In this document: one piece after another, positions 44,881-53,366 of the stretch | Layout of the letters: every line of letters starts with the position of its first letter | Position numbering within the stretch: the stretch's first letter is position 1 | Source of the DNA: Flavobacteriaceae bacterium 3519-10 | GTDB lineage: Bacteria; Bacteroidota; Bacteroidia; Flavobacteriales; Weeksellaceae | Assembly (NCBI GenBank): GCA_000023725.1 | Contig: CP001673.1 | Span: 878,342 to 942,341 of the forward strand | Direction of reading: 5' to 3' | DNA length: 64,000 nucleotides | Notes under the pieces: generated by a model | What the model saw: only the letters and a program-made list of their open reading frames with translations | What the model was told of the DNA's origin: nothing | Database searches by the model: none | Made by a program: the position numbers and the translations under genes

Positions 44881-45918
44881 ATGAAAGAGTTAGATTCAAT
44901 CCTCAAAAATATTAAAAATAAGGAGTTGCTTCCTATTTATTTTTTTCATGGTGAGGAACCTTACTACATTGATGCCGCCGTGAAGTCGTTTGAAAACGAC
45001 GTTCTGGATGAAGATGAAAAAGCCTTTAACCAAACTGTCGTGTACGGCAAGGATACCACTTTCAGCGATGTGCTTTCGCTGGCGCGTCAGTTCCCGATGA
45101 TGGGTGACCGACAGGTGATTATCCTCAAAGAGGCACAGGAAATTAAAATCGTCGAAAAAGAACTTGAAGCGCTGAAAGTCTATGTACAGAATCCGGTACC
45201 GTCCACGTTGCTGGTGATCGCTTACAAATACAAGAAAATTGATGCGCGGAAAGCTTTCGCAAAGACGCTTTCGAAAAACAAAATGCTTTTCCTCAGCGAA
45301 AAGATGTATGATAACGAAGTGCCTAGATGGATTGACCAGCAGATCCGAAATTTAGGACTCAGGACAAAACCTAACATACCGGCTTTACTTTCAGAATATC
45401 TCGGGACGGATCTTTCAAGAATTTCTAATGAACTGCGAAAGCTTAAAATGATTCTTAACGATACTGATATTCTTGATGAAAAAATCATTGAAACCCATAT
45501 CGGCATCAGCAAAGACTTTAATATTTTCGAACTTACAAAAGCACTTTCGAACAGGGATGAAGCGAAGGCCATGCGCGTGGCGCACTTTCTTGGCAAAAGC
45601 CCCAAGCAGAATCCGTTTGAAATGATGATGGGTTCGCTGTACAGTTTTTTTTCAAATCTTATTATTTATCATACGATGGCGGGGCAGAATCCCAAAGCCA
45701 TTCAGGATGAGATGCGCCTCAACTATTATCAGGCTCAGGACATGGCTGCAGCCTCGAAGCATTACAGCCTTAAACACGCCACGCGGATTATCTCCATCCT
45801 GCGCGAATTCGATTTGAAACGTAAGGGGCTCGGCGCTGTAAACATGAACGAGAGTGAACTCATGACAGAAATGACTTATAAAATCCTGAACGTCGCAAAA
45901 TTTAAGGTACAGATTTAG
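44881..45918 (+). CDS. holA: DNA polymerase III subunit delta
   Basis: 345 aa from the ATG at 44881. AAA+-like clamp-loader subunit: PIYFFHGEEPYYIDAAVKSFE, QFPMMGDRQVIILKEAQEI, TDLSRISNELRKLKM. An alternative start at 44818 would run into the opposing gene. Loads the beta clamp with the other tau/delta' subunits. Confidence 0.92.
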   Translation: MKELDSILKNIKNKELLPIYFFHGEEPYYIDAAVKSFENDVLDEDEKAFNQTVVYGKDTTFSDVLSLARQFPMMGDRQVIILKEAQEIKIVEKELEALKVYVQNPVPSTLLVIAYKYKKIDARKAFAKTLSKNKMLFLSEKMYDNEVPRWIDQQIRNLGLRTKPNIPALLSEYLGTDLSRISNELRKLKMILNDTDILDEKIIETHIGISKDFNIFELTKALSNRDEAKAMRVAHFLGKSPKQNPFEMMMGSLYSFFSNLIIYHTMAGQNPKAIQDEMRLNYYQAQDMAAASKHYSLKHATRIISILREFDLKRKGLGAVNMNESELMTEMTYKILNVAKFKVQI

Positions 45919-46095
45919 TACAGCGTGTCTGCACCGTCGTTTTCCTGGAATGTGGCGTTGATAAAGAGTTTAAATTCCGTTGTTTAAAACAGAACATATC
46001 AATTTGTGTGATAGAAATTTTTATCGCGAAAAGCCCGCTAAGCCAAATAAAATCACGATTTTTGCCCTCTTAACACTCAACCTCAACCTAATTTA

Positions 46096-47040
46096 ATGGA
46101 ACAGAATATCTTAGACTGTGTGATCGTAGGTTCCGGACCTTCCGGATATACCGCTGCAATTTATGCGGCTAGAGCCGACCTGAAACCTGAACTTTATACA
46201 GGCCTTGAGCCCGGCGGCCAGCTTACCACCACCACCGAAGTAGACAATTTTCCCGGTTATCCGGACGGTGTCACCGGCCCGGTGATGATGATGGATCTAC
46301 AAAAACAGGCCGAACGTTTCGATACCAAAGTGTATTACGAGATGATTACCAAAGCCGAATTTGCAACTGAAGCGGGCGGAATCCACAAACTTTGGGCTGG
46401 CAACAAAGAGATTTTCGCGAAAACTGTGATTATTTCAACCGGCGCAACCGCAAAATATCTGGGTCTCGACGACGAGAAAAAATATGCAGGTGGAGGCGTT
46501 TCGGCCTGTGCAACTTGCGACGGTTTTTTCTATAAAGGTAAAGATGTAGTGGTAGTGGGCGCGGGCGACACGGCTGCCGAGGAAGCAACCTACCTTGCGA
46601 AACTCACCAACAAAGTAACGATGCTGGTCCGTAAGGATGCGTTCCGTGCGTCAAAAGCAATGGTACACCGCGTTAACAGTACCCCAAACATCGAAGTGAA
46701 ATTCAATCATGAACTGATTGCGATTGAAGGTGAAAATGCGTTGGTTGAAAGGGCAGTTGTGATCAACAATCAAACACAGGAAACCAGCAAGATCGACGTA
46801 CACGGAATTTTCATCGCGATCGGACATAAGCCGAACACAGATATTTTTGCGGGTCAGATCAATCTTGATGAGAACGGATACATTAAAACCATTCCGGGCT
46901 CCACACTGACTAACCTTCCGGGAGTATTTGCGGCCGGAGATGTTCAGGATCATATTTACCGTCAGGCAATTACGGCTGCGGGAAGTGGCTGCATGGCAGC
47001 GATGGACGCTGAAAAATATCTTGCAGAACTGAACTCATAA
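46096..47040 (+). CDS. trxB: Thioredoxin reductase
   Basis: 314 aa. FAD-binding IVGSGPSGYTAAIYAARA, redox-active Cys138/Cys141 in SACATCDGFF, NADPH-binding VVVVGAGDTAAEEATYL, and GVFAAGDVQDHIYRQAITAAGSG. Keeps cytoplasmic thioredoxin reduced. A near-consensus -7 element (GATTTTTG, around 46057) lies upstream. Confidence 0.96.
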   Translation: MEQNILDCVIVGSGPSGYTAAIYAARADLKPELYTGLEPGGQLTTTTEVDNFPGYPDGVTGPVMMMDLQKQAERFDTKVYYEMITKAEFATEAGGIHKLWAGNKEIFAKTVIISTGATAKYLGLDDEKKYAGGGVSACATCDGFFYKGKDVVVVGAGDTAAEEATYLAKLTNKVTMLVRKDAFRASKAMVHRVNSTPNIEVKFNHELIAIEGENALVERAVVINNQTQETSKIDVHGIFIAIGHKPNTDIFAGQINLDENGYIKTIPGSTLTNLPGVFAAGDVQDHIYRQAITAAGSGCMAAMDAEKYLAELNS

Positions 47041-47077
47041 GCCGGAATTAAAAATTAGCATTCTCGGATAGAAAGGA

Positions 47078-47443
47078 ATGAAAAATCTGGTGTACATATT
47101 TATCGGTGGAGGGCTGGGCAGCGTGCTGCGTTTCGCGGTGTCCACCTATAGCCAGAAGTTTTATACTTTCAAATCTTTTCCAATAGGGACTTTTGTGGTT
47201 AACATGCTCGGATGCCTTTTGATGGGCGTGCTTATTTCACTCCTTGCGCGTGCTGATAGCAGTGTAAAGTATCTATTGATTACCGGCTTTTGTGGTGGCT
47301 TCACCACCTTTTCTGCATTTTCGGCCGAAAACGCTTCGCTTTGGCAGAACGGCAACTATTTTATAGTGCTGTCCTACATTCTGCTGAGCGTCTTTATCGG
47401 TATTGGAGCAGTTTACACGGGCATGCAGATTGTAAAATTATAA
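47078..47443 (+). CDS. crcB: Fluoride ion channel Fluc/CrcB
   Basis: 121 aa, four membrane helices. GGGLGSVLRFAVSTY, GTFVVNMLGCLLMGVL (Asn pore residue) and TGFCGGFTTFSAFSAE (Phe-box and sodium site) are all present. Functions as a dual-topology dimer that lets fluoride out. No fluoride riboswitch: only 37 bp separate it from trxB. Confidence 0.94.
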   Translation: MKNLVYIFIGGGLGSVLRFAVSTYSQKFYTFKSFPIGTFVVNMLGCLLMGVLISLLARADSSVKYLLITGFCGGFTTFSAFSAENASLWQNGNYFIVLSYILLSVFIGIGAVYTGMQIVKL

Positions 47444-47489
47444 TTTTCACCTTGAATGTGAGGTTCTTAAATGATTTTTTAAAAAATAG

Positions 47490-47521
47490 TTTGGTCAGTA
47501 TATAAAACGTTTTTATATTTG
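47490..47521 (+). promoter_or_regulatory. tRNA-Ser promoter
   Basis: TTTG (47490-47493), 20-nt spacer, TATATTTG (47514-47521). Just downstream, GAAAACG and CGTTTTC (47529-47546) form a hairpin in the 5' leader that RNase P must remove. Confidence 0.75.
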
Positions 47522-47550
47522 CACCACTGAAAACGGAAACGTTTTCAAAA

Positions 47551-47635
47551 GGAGGAATGGCAGAGCGGTCGATTGCGGCAGTCTTGAAAACTGTTGACTG
47601 TAACAGGTCCCGGGGTTCGAATCCCTGTTCCTCCG
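47551..47635 (+). tRNA. tRNA-Ser (anticodon UGA)
   Basis: 85 nt. Acceptor GGAGGAA pairs with TTCCTCC (47628-47634), discriminator G. Anticodon stem GCAGT/ACTGT encloses loop CTTGAAA with anticodon TGA at 47585-47587. A long variable arm (TGACTGTAACAGGTCCC region) and T-arm GGTTCGAATCC are class II tRNA-Ser features. No encoded CCA is seen. Confidence 0.95.
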
Positions 47636-47643
47636 CTTACATT

Positions 47644-47676
47644 AAAAACCTACTGATTTTTCAGTAGGTTTTTTTT
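47644..47676 (+). terminator. Terminator of tRNA-Ser
   Basis: AAAAACCTACTGA and TCAGTAGGTTTTT pair across a TTTT loop and run into T. Confidence 0.88.
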
Positions 47677-47742
47677 GTATTCAAGCTAAGAAACCGACTG
47701 GCTTTCTGTGCTGCTTCTGGTGTTCTGCCCTGTTGTGATTTT

Positions 47743-48375
47743 CTAAAACAGCGTGGGCGGCATCTTTGAGGCTTCGAGGTTTAGGGCAACTAATGCTGGA
47801 TCATGCGTAGGGTAGGTGAACAGTTCGATCGGTTCATCATTCAGAAAACGGTTTGCCATCTCCGCATCTAAGCAAACCGGCATCCGCGACTTTGAATTGT
47901 GAATAACCGACATCAGCTTATTTGCGGCCGTTGTTACCACACCAAAACCGATCTCGTAGTTGTTCCAAACGTTATAGAAGCCCGCAATATAGAAGGTGTT
48001 TTCGCCTTTCAAATGCATCCGGTGCTTAATCTTGAGAGCCGTTTTTTTTCCGGGGTCGCTCACGTGCATCCAGTCGTAGAAGCCGGCCACCGGTATCACA
48101 CAGCGGTTATGCTCGTACTCACGGTATAACGTACCGGCTTTTTCGGCGGTAAGGTTGATGCCCTGAGCCGGGCGGTCTTTTTGTATCTCCTTTATTAAAC
48201 CCCATGTTCCGTGCGTTATTTTTCTTCCGTGGTGATCGAGCACGATGGGCAGTGCAGGCCTGTCGAAAGCATTCACTTCATTGGCGAAAAAATAGTTTCC
48301 TTCGGCGATTTCTGCTTCAAGCTGCTGCGAAACTTTCTCAATTGAAATTCCGTAATTATCTACACGGTTGCACAT
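47743..48375 (-). CDS. SRAP-family abasic-site DNA-protein crosslinking protein (HMCES/YedK type)
   Basis: 210 aa. Starts with MCNR, so Cys2 is the exposed nucleophile after Met removal that links to abasic sites in single-stranded DNA. Other family positions: Asn74 (QGINL), His159 (SVIHNSKSRMPV) and RCVIPVAGFYDW, where the usual Glu (GFYEW, Glu105 in YedK) is Asp101. Shields abasic sites at replication forks. ATG start at 48375; the gene precedes ligD divergently. Confidence 0.88.
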   Translation of the reverse strand: MCNRVDNYGISIEKVSQQLEAEIAEGNYFFANEVNAFDRPALPIVLDHHGRKITHGTWGLIKEIQKDRPAQGINLTAEKAGTLYREYEHNRCVIPVAGFYDWMHVSDPGKKTALKIKHRMHLKGENTFYIAGFYNVWNNYEIGFGVVTTAANKLMSVIHNSKSRMPVCLDAEMANRFLNDEPIELFTYPTHDPALVALNLEASKMPPTLF

Positions 48376-48580
48376 AAAGTTGTTTTAAGAATCAAATATA
48401 TTAAATGTTAATTCATCATGCCTAATCTCACGATAGACGTCATTCTCCGGCTCTTCGAACGGCTTGATTTTTGTAAAAAAATCAGAGCTGCACTTGCAGA
48501 ATTAAGTTTCTCCACGCTTTTCCGAAGGTAACGGAGGCTTTTATATTTTCAAAGTTTTTTTAATCTTAAATTTTCGCATC

Positions 48581-51271
48581 ATGGCTCTGGAACAGTACCG
48601 CAATAAAAGATCTGAACATAAAACACCCGAACCATTTGGCGGCAAACCTTCAGGAAAGGAACTTAAATTTGTCGTACAGAAGCATCACGCTTCACATCTT
48701 CATTACGATTTCCGGCTCGAAATGGATGGGGTGCTCAAAAGTTGGGCGGTACCGAAAGGGCCGTCGCTCGATCCGAAGGTCAAACGTCTGGCGATGATGG
48801 TTGAGGATCATCCTTATGATTACCGCAACTTCGAGGGCTCGATTCCGAAGGGACAGTATGGAGGTGGAACCGTAATTGTGTGGGATGAAGGCACCTACGA
48901 ACATGACGATGCATCCGAAAGTGTTAAGAAACAGGAAAAATCGCTGCTTGCAGATTTGAAGTCGGGTAAACTTAAGTTCCGGCTCAACGGGCATAAGCTC
49001 AAAGGCGAATTTGCACTTGTAAAAGCCTACGGACGCGGAGAAGATAGCTGGCTGCTCATGAAACTTAATGACGAATTTGCAACTGCTGAAGACATTACTT
49101 TAATGGATGAGTCCGTTATTTCAAATAAAACAATCGACGAAATGGCCGAAGCACCGGATAAAATTTATGGCCAGAAATCCGAGAAAAAAAAACCTGCAAT
49201 TTCAAAAAAAGCTACTCCGAAAAAGTCCGCGAAAACAAAGAATGCACAAATCGCAGAAGTAATAGAAGAACCCACGGCAGATATCTCCAAAATTTTAAAG
49301 GCCGCACCTCAACAGAAATTTTACACCAGCGTTGAACCTATGCTCGCAACCCTCGTTGATCAGCCTTTCGACAGTGACGAATGGATTTACGAGGTGAAAT
49401 GGGACGGTTACCGCGCTGTAGCGTTCATGAATGAAGGCGAAGTGGAAATGAAATCGCGCAACGATAAGAGTTTCAATGAAAAGTTCTATCCGATTTACGA
49501 CGAGCTTAAAAAGATGAATATTAACGCAATCCTCGATGGTGAAGTAGTGGTACTGGGAACTGAGGGCAAGGCTAACTTTGGCGCGTTACAAAACTGGCGC
49601 AGCGAATCGGATGGCGACCTCGTTTTTTATGTGTTCGATCTCCTGTGGTATGAAGGCAAAGATCTGAAGTCACTACCACTCACAACCCGCAAGCAGATTC
49701 TGGATGAAATTCTGCCTAAAAGTGAAACCGTAATGAAAAGTGAAGTTTTCGAAACTTCAGGCATTGAGTTTCTCGAAGCCGCCAAAAAGATGGATCTCGA
49801 AGGCATCATGGCCAAACGAAAAGACAGTCGCTACCACATAAAAAACCGCACAAAAGACTGGCTCAAGATTAAAGCCAACAAACGCCAGGAAGTCGTGATC
49901 GGCGGTTATACGCTCAACGATGATTCACGGAAACTCTTCAGCAGCCTTCTGGTAGGCGTTTACGAGGGTACGAAATTAGTTTATACGGGCAAAGTTGGGA
50001 CAGGTTTTAATGCAAAATGCCAGCGCGAGATGATGGATATGTTCGCCCCGCTTGTTACTGATAAACCTCCGTTCGATAAAGAACCCGACGTCAACAAACC
50101 TTCACGTTTCCGTCCGGATCCACCTCACGCCACAGTCACATGGCTTAAACCCAAACTTCTTTGCGAAGTGAGTTTTACTGAATTGACGACCGACGGCATC
50201 ATGCGGCATCCGTCATTCCAGGGAATGCGCACCGATAAAAGCGCCAAAACCGTAACACTCGAGACCGAGCAGCCCGTTGCAGAAATTGTAAAAGACGACA
50301 CCATGATTATATCCACCCGAAAAAAAGCCGACCGTAAGACGCTTCTTAATCCCAAGGATAAAAGCCAGGTAAAAAAAGTGAATGGGCATGAGCTTAAATT
50401 CACCAACCTCGACAAGATTTTCTGGCCCGACGAAAAGCTCACAAAGCGCGACCTCATCAACTATTATTATCAGGTTGCGCCTTATATTTTACCTTACCTC
50501 AAAGGCCGTCCACAGAGTATGAACCGGTATCCGGACGGTATTGAAGGTGAAAGTTTCTATTTTAAAGATGTTACAGGCAAGGCGCCGGACTGGGCAGAAA
50601 CGCTTGGCTATGTGAGTGAATCAGACGGTCGCGAAAGACGCTATCTGGTCGGCAAAGATGAAGCAACGTTACTCTTTATGGCCAACCTAGGCTGCATTGA
50701 AATGAATCCGTGGAACAGCACCATTAAAAAACCCGATCATCCGACATTCTGCATTATCGATCTCGATCCTGACGAGAATACTTTCGATCAGGTCATCGAA
50801 ACTGCTCAGGTTACAAAACAGTTACTCGACAGCATGGGAGCGCCTTCCTACTGCAAGACGAGCGGCTCCACCGGGCTGCATATTTATATTCCGCTCGGGA
50901 ACAAATATACCTACGAGCAGTCGAAAGAATTTGCAAGGGCGTTGGTAACACTTGTCCATCAGGAACTGCCTGAAATTACAAGTATCGAGCGCATCATAAA
51001 GAAGCGTAAAGGCAAGATGTATCTTGATTTCCTCCAGAACCGTCCGCACGCCACCATTGCCGCTGCCTATTCGGTAAGGCCTAAACCGGGCGCTACGGTA
51101 TCGATGCCGCTGCATTGGGATGAGGTGAAAAAAGGTCTTAAAATGAAAGATTTTACGATGCAGAATGCACTCGAACGCATCAAAAGTGAAGGCGATATCT
51201 TCAAACCGGTTCTCGGCAAAGGCATTGATCTCGAAAAAGTGCTGCGTAAATTTGAAGAGAGCAGAAAATGA
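48581..51271 (+). CDS. ligD: DNA ligase D (phosphoesterase, ligase, polymerase)
   Basis: 896 aa in the order PE-ligase-polymerase. PE domain about 25-165 (HHASHLHYDFRLE, His41/Asp43). Lys/Ala-rich linker 200-225. Ligase about 245-570 with Lys273 in EVKWDGYRA, and DWLKIKANKRQ. Polymerase/primase about 598-890 with Asp727/Asp729 in IIDLDPDE. Repairs double-strand breaks by non-homologous end joining, normally with Ku, which is not in this window. Confidence 0.94.
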   Translation: MALEQYRNKRSEHKTPEPFGGKPSGKELKFVVQKHHASHLHYDFRLEMDGVLKSWAVPKGPSLDPKVKRLAMMVEDHPYDYRNFEGSIPKGQYGGGTVIVWDEGTYEHDDASESVKKQEKSLLADLKSGKLKFRLNGHKLKGEFALVKAYGRGEDSWLLMKLNDEFATAEDITLMDESVISNKTIDEMAEAPDKIYGQKSEKKKPAISKKATPKKSAKTKNAQIAEVIEEPTADISKILKAAPQQKFYTSVEPMLATLVDQPFDSDEWIYEVKWDGYRAVAFMNEGEVEMKSRNDKSFNEKFYPIYDELKKMNINAILDGEVVVLGTEGKANFGALQNWRSESDGDLVFYVFDLLWYEGKDLKSLPLTTRKQILDEILPKSETVMKSEVFETSGIEFLEAAKKMDLEGIMAKRKDSRYHIKNRTKDWLKIKANKRQEVVIGGYTLNDDSRKLFSSLLVGVYEGTKLVYTGKVGTGFNAKCQREMMDMFAPLVTDKPPFDKEPDVNKPSRFRPDPPHATVTWLKPKLLCEVSFTELTTDGIMRHPSFQGMRTDKSAKTVTLETEQPVAEIVKDDTMIISTRKKADRKTLLNPKDKSQVKKVNGHELKFTNLDKIFWPDEKLTKRDLINYYYQVAPYILPYLKGRPQSMNRYPDGIEGESFYFKDVTGKAPDWAETLGYVSESDGRERRYLVGKDEATLLFMANLGCIEMNPWNSTIKKPDHPTFCIIDLDPDENTFDQVIETAQVTKQLLDSMGAPSYCKTSGSTGLHIYIPLGNKYTYEQSKEFARALVTLVHQELPEITSIERIIKKRKGKMYLDFLQNRPHATIAAAYSVRPKPGATVSMPLHWDEVKKGLKMKDFTMQNALERIKSEGDIFKPVLGKGIDLEKVLRKFEESRK

Positions 51272-51330
51272 TACCGCAGATTTTAAACTTAAATATAAAC
51301 TCAGAACAATTTAAGCTTTCATCCAAACTA

Positions 51331-51358
51331 AAAAAGGATCCTACGTGATCCTTTTTTT
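51331..51358. terminator. Terminator shared by ligD and the DUF421 gene
   Basis: AAAAGGATC and GATCCTTTT pair across CTACGT with A/T tracts on both sides. The DUF421 gene stop (51341) lies within the loop. Confidence 0.75.
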
Positions 51359-52042
51359 ATGGCTGGCCTCCACCCATTCTTCGCGGGTACATTTAGGGCA
51401 TTTACCCGCCGGCCCCGGCTGTTTCTCTTCAGTGTACGCACAGAAAATGCACGAATAGTAAGCGCTTTTGTCAATTTTCGTGACCGGATTCTGCAGTGAA
51501 CCCAGCATAATAGAAAGTCCGGGTTTTATATTTTCATCAGAATAAAAAAATACACTCAGGCCACCAGAAGTCTCTGCGATAGCGGTTTCTACCTGACCCA
51601 ACTGGGAAACGCCGCGCAGCCGGAGTTCAGCGAAAAATTCATCACTGCCAAGGTTTTCTTTTTTAAAACTGTCGAGTACAAACACGCCTTCCTCAATCAG
51701 ACAGGCGGCTTTACCTTCAACGAGGTCCTCAAATTTTTTAGATTTGCCCAGAAAGTAGGTGAGGCCGGCATACAGCGCAACAATGATGATAAAGACGAGC
51801 AGTGAGAAAATAATACCGACTTCCTTATAAAACATCGGGTCGCCCGCCGCAGATCCGAGGCCGATAATCACTACCAGCTCGAACACCGAAAGTTGTTTTA
51901 CACCTCTTTTCCCGAGAAACCTAAGCCCGAGGATAATGATAAGGAACATCACGACGGTGCGGATGGCCACTTCGGGTAAAAAAGACCAGTCTTCGGCTCC
52001 GTAAATTATGGCGGACCAGTCAATGGCAAGAATCGTTTTCAT
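51341..52042 (-). CDS. DUF421 membrane protein with C-terminal zinc ribbon
   Basis: 233 aa from the ATG at 52042 (a TTG at 52072 is the only longer option). Three membrane helices (VAIRTVVMFLIIILGLRFLG, VVIIGLGSAAGDP, FSLLVFIIIVALYAGLTYFLG), then the DUF421/YetF beta-alpha domain with KENLGSDEFFAELRLRGV. Unlike standard family members it ends in CIFCAYTEE...GKCPKC, a four-Cys zinc ribbon. Function unknown; in sporulating bacteria relatives help keep membranes stable. Confidence 0.8.
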   Translation of the reverse strand: MKTILAIDWSAIIYGAEDWSFLPEVAIRTVVMFLIIILGLRFLGKRGVKQLSVFELVVIIGLGSAAGDPMFYKEVGIIFSLLVFIIIVALYAGLTYFLGKSKKFEDLVEGKAACLIEEGVFVLDSFKKENLGSDEFFAELRLRGVSQLGQVETAIAETSGGLSVFFYSDENIKPGLSIMLGSLQNPVTKIDKSAYYSCIFCAYTEEKQPGPAGKCPKCTREEWVEASHKKRIT

Positions 52043-52217
52043 TTTCGCAATGGTTTCGCCACCTATAGCCAAAAGGGTGCCTACATGCTGACTCTGCCTC
52101 GCTACTGAACCTTTGAAGTATTACTGGCGTTGTTTTTTAAGAAATGAAATTAAAAATCTCCTGAAACGGAAATTCAGAAGACTTTTAAAACTGATAGAGG
52201 TTATCGTGCTAAAAGGT

Positions 52218-53213
52218 TTATTTTTTAATGAACTTCACGGTTTGTGGCTGCGTTTCTTTACCTGAAAATTCGATCAGGTAAGCGGCTGGCAGAAGTTCCG
52301 AGACCTGAATTTTTTCCGATTTCATATCTGAAGTTTTAATGAGTTTTCCGTCACGATTATAAATTCTTGCTTGGGTATATTTTGAAACATCACCACTGAA
52401 CTGTATGGTTTCACGGGCGGGATTCGGGAATATTTTAATTTTGGCTCTAGCGGCCTGGCTTGCGGTGTTTAAAAACACATCACTTAGCACCTGTGCGCTC
52501 TCAGAGCTCTGGTTAATACCCAATAAAGGCACACTGATGTTTGCGCTGGTATAGGTGAGAAGCGGAAATTTGCGCGTATTGTTGTAATACGTGAACGTCG
52601 TGTTGGTGATCGTCCCAATCGGGAAAAGGAAAAATGTGTCCACACTCTGATGGAGGTTAAAACTTTGTACCGATTTGATGCGCAATACATTGCCGTACGT
52701 ATTTGTGCCGACGATCAGTGTACCACTTGCATCTGCAGTGTTGGTGATGGTACCTCTGAACAGACCCGAGGCCAGTGATGAAGTGAAGGTTCCCTGCGCC
52801 TGGTCAGTCTCAGTGTATCCGAAACCGGCAGGGTAGGTAATCACCGTTCCGTTGTTGGCCAGGAAGTTCAGGGTAACGTCGGATGCCGTAAGTCCGGTTA
52901 TTTCGAGTTTGGTGGCCGTCTGTCTGTACAGGATGGTGTTTCCGGCTGCAGTCATTTTAATGGTCGAACCGGGAAATGCGAGCAGTTCGGTGGCGGTAGG
53001 CGCCGCATAGCTGGTCGTTGTCAGGGTGCCCTGGGTAAGACTTCCGTTGGAGAATGTAACACCCGCGCCGGTGGCCGAATTATCTACCGTTCCGTTAACA
53101 GTGAAATAACCTGCACTTTCGCCGATAATGGGGTCGTGAAATGCTTTTGTGATGACGGTTTGCGCAGACAGCGCGCTACCGCATGCGATCAGGATAAATA
53201 GATTTTTTTTCAT
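52218..53213 (-). CDS. Secreted T9SS cargo protein of unknown function
   Basis: 331 aa from the ATG at 53213 (MKKNLFILIACGSALSAQ signal peptide). A beta-rich Thr/Ser/Gly body (repeated ITNT/LTTTSY type strands, about 20-250) is followed by a Por sorting domain (KIFPNPARETIQFSGDV). Probably adhesin- or structural-like. I do not recognise a catalytic motif. Confidence 0.8.
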   Translation of the reverse strand: MKKNLFILIACGSALSAQTVITKAFHDPIIGESAGYFTVNGTVDNSATGAGVTFSNGSLTQGTLTTTSYAAPTATELLAFPGSTIKMTAAGNTILYRQTATKLEITGLTASDVTLNFLANNGTVITYPAGFGYTETDQAQGTFTSSLASGLFRGTITNTADASGTLIVGTNTYGNVLRIKSVQSFNLHQSVDTFFLFPIGTITNTTFTYYNNTRKFPLLTYTSANISVPLLGINQSSESAQVLSDVFLNTASQAARAKIKIFPNPARETIQFSGDVSKYTQARIYNRDGKLIKTSDMKSEKIQVSELLPAAYLIEFSGKETQPQTVKFIKK

Positions 53214-53366
53214 CGTAGTGTGTTTTAACAAAGATAGAAAAAAACTCAATTATATTCCGCAGTTGATTGATAATGAGCGCTTCATCCGAAATCATCATAC
53301 GCTGCTACGCAGCATAAATTTCAGATTTGGAGCTTGATGTGTGGCCCGCACGTTGTTAAGAGAATA

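Noticed and set aside
47041-47077. Fluoride riboswitch before crcB
   Set aside because: Only 37 bp separate the gene from trxB, too short for the known structure.
53294-53325. Hairpin GCTGC-TAC-GCAGC as tex terminator
   Set aside because: No T-run in the minus-strand direction after the stem; kept as an unassigned palindrome only.
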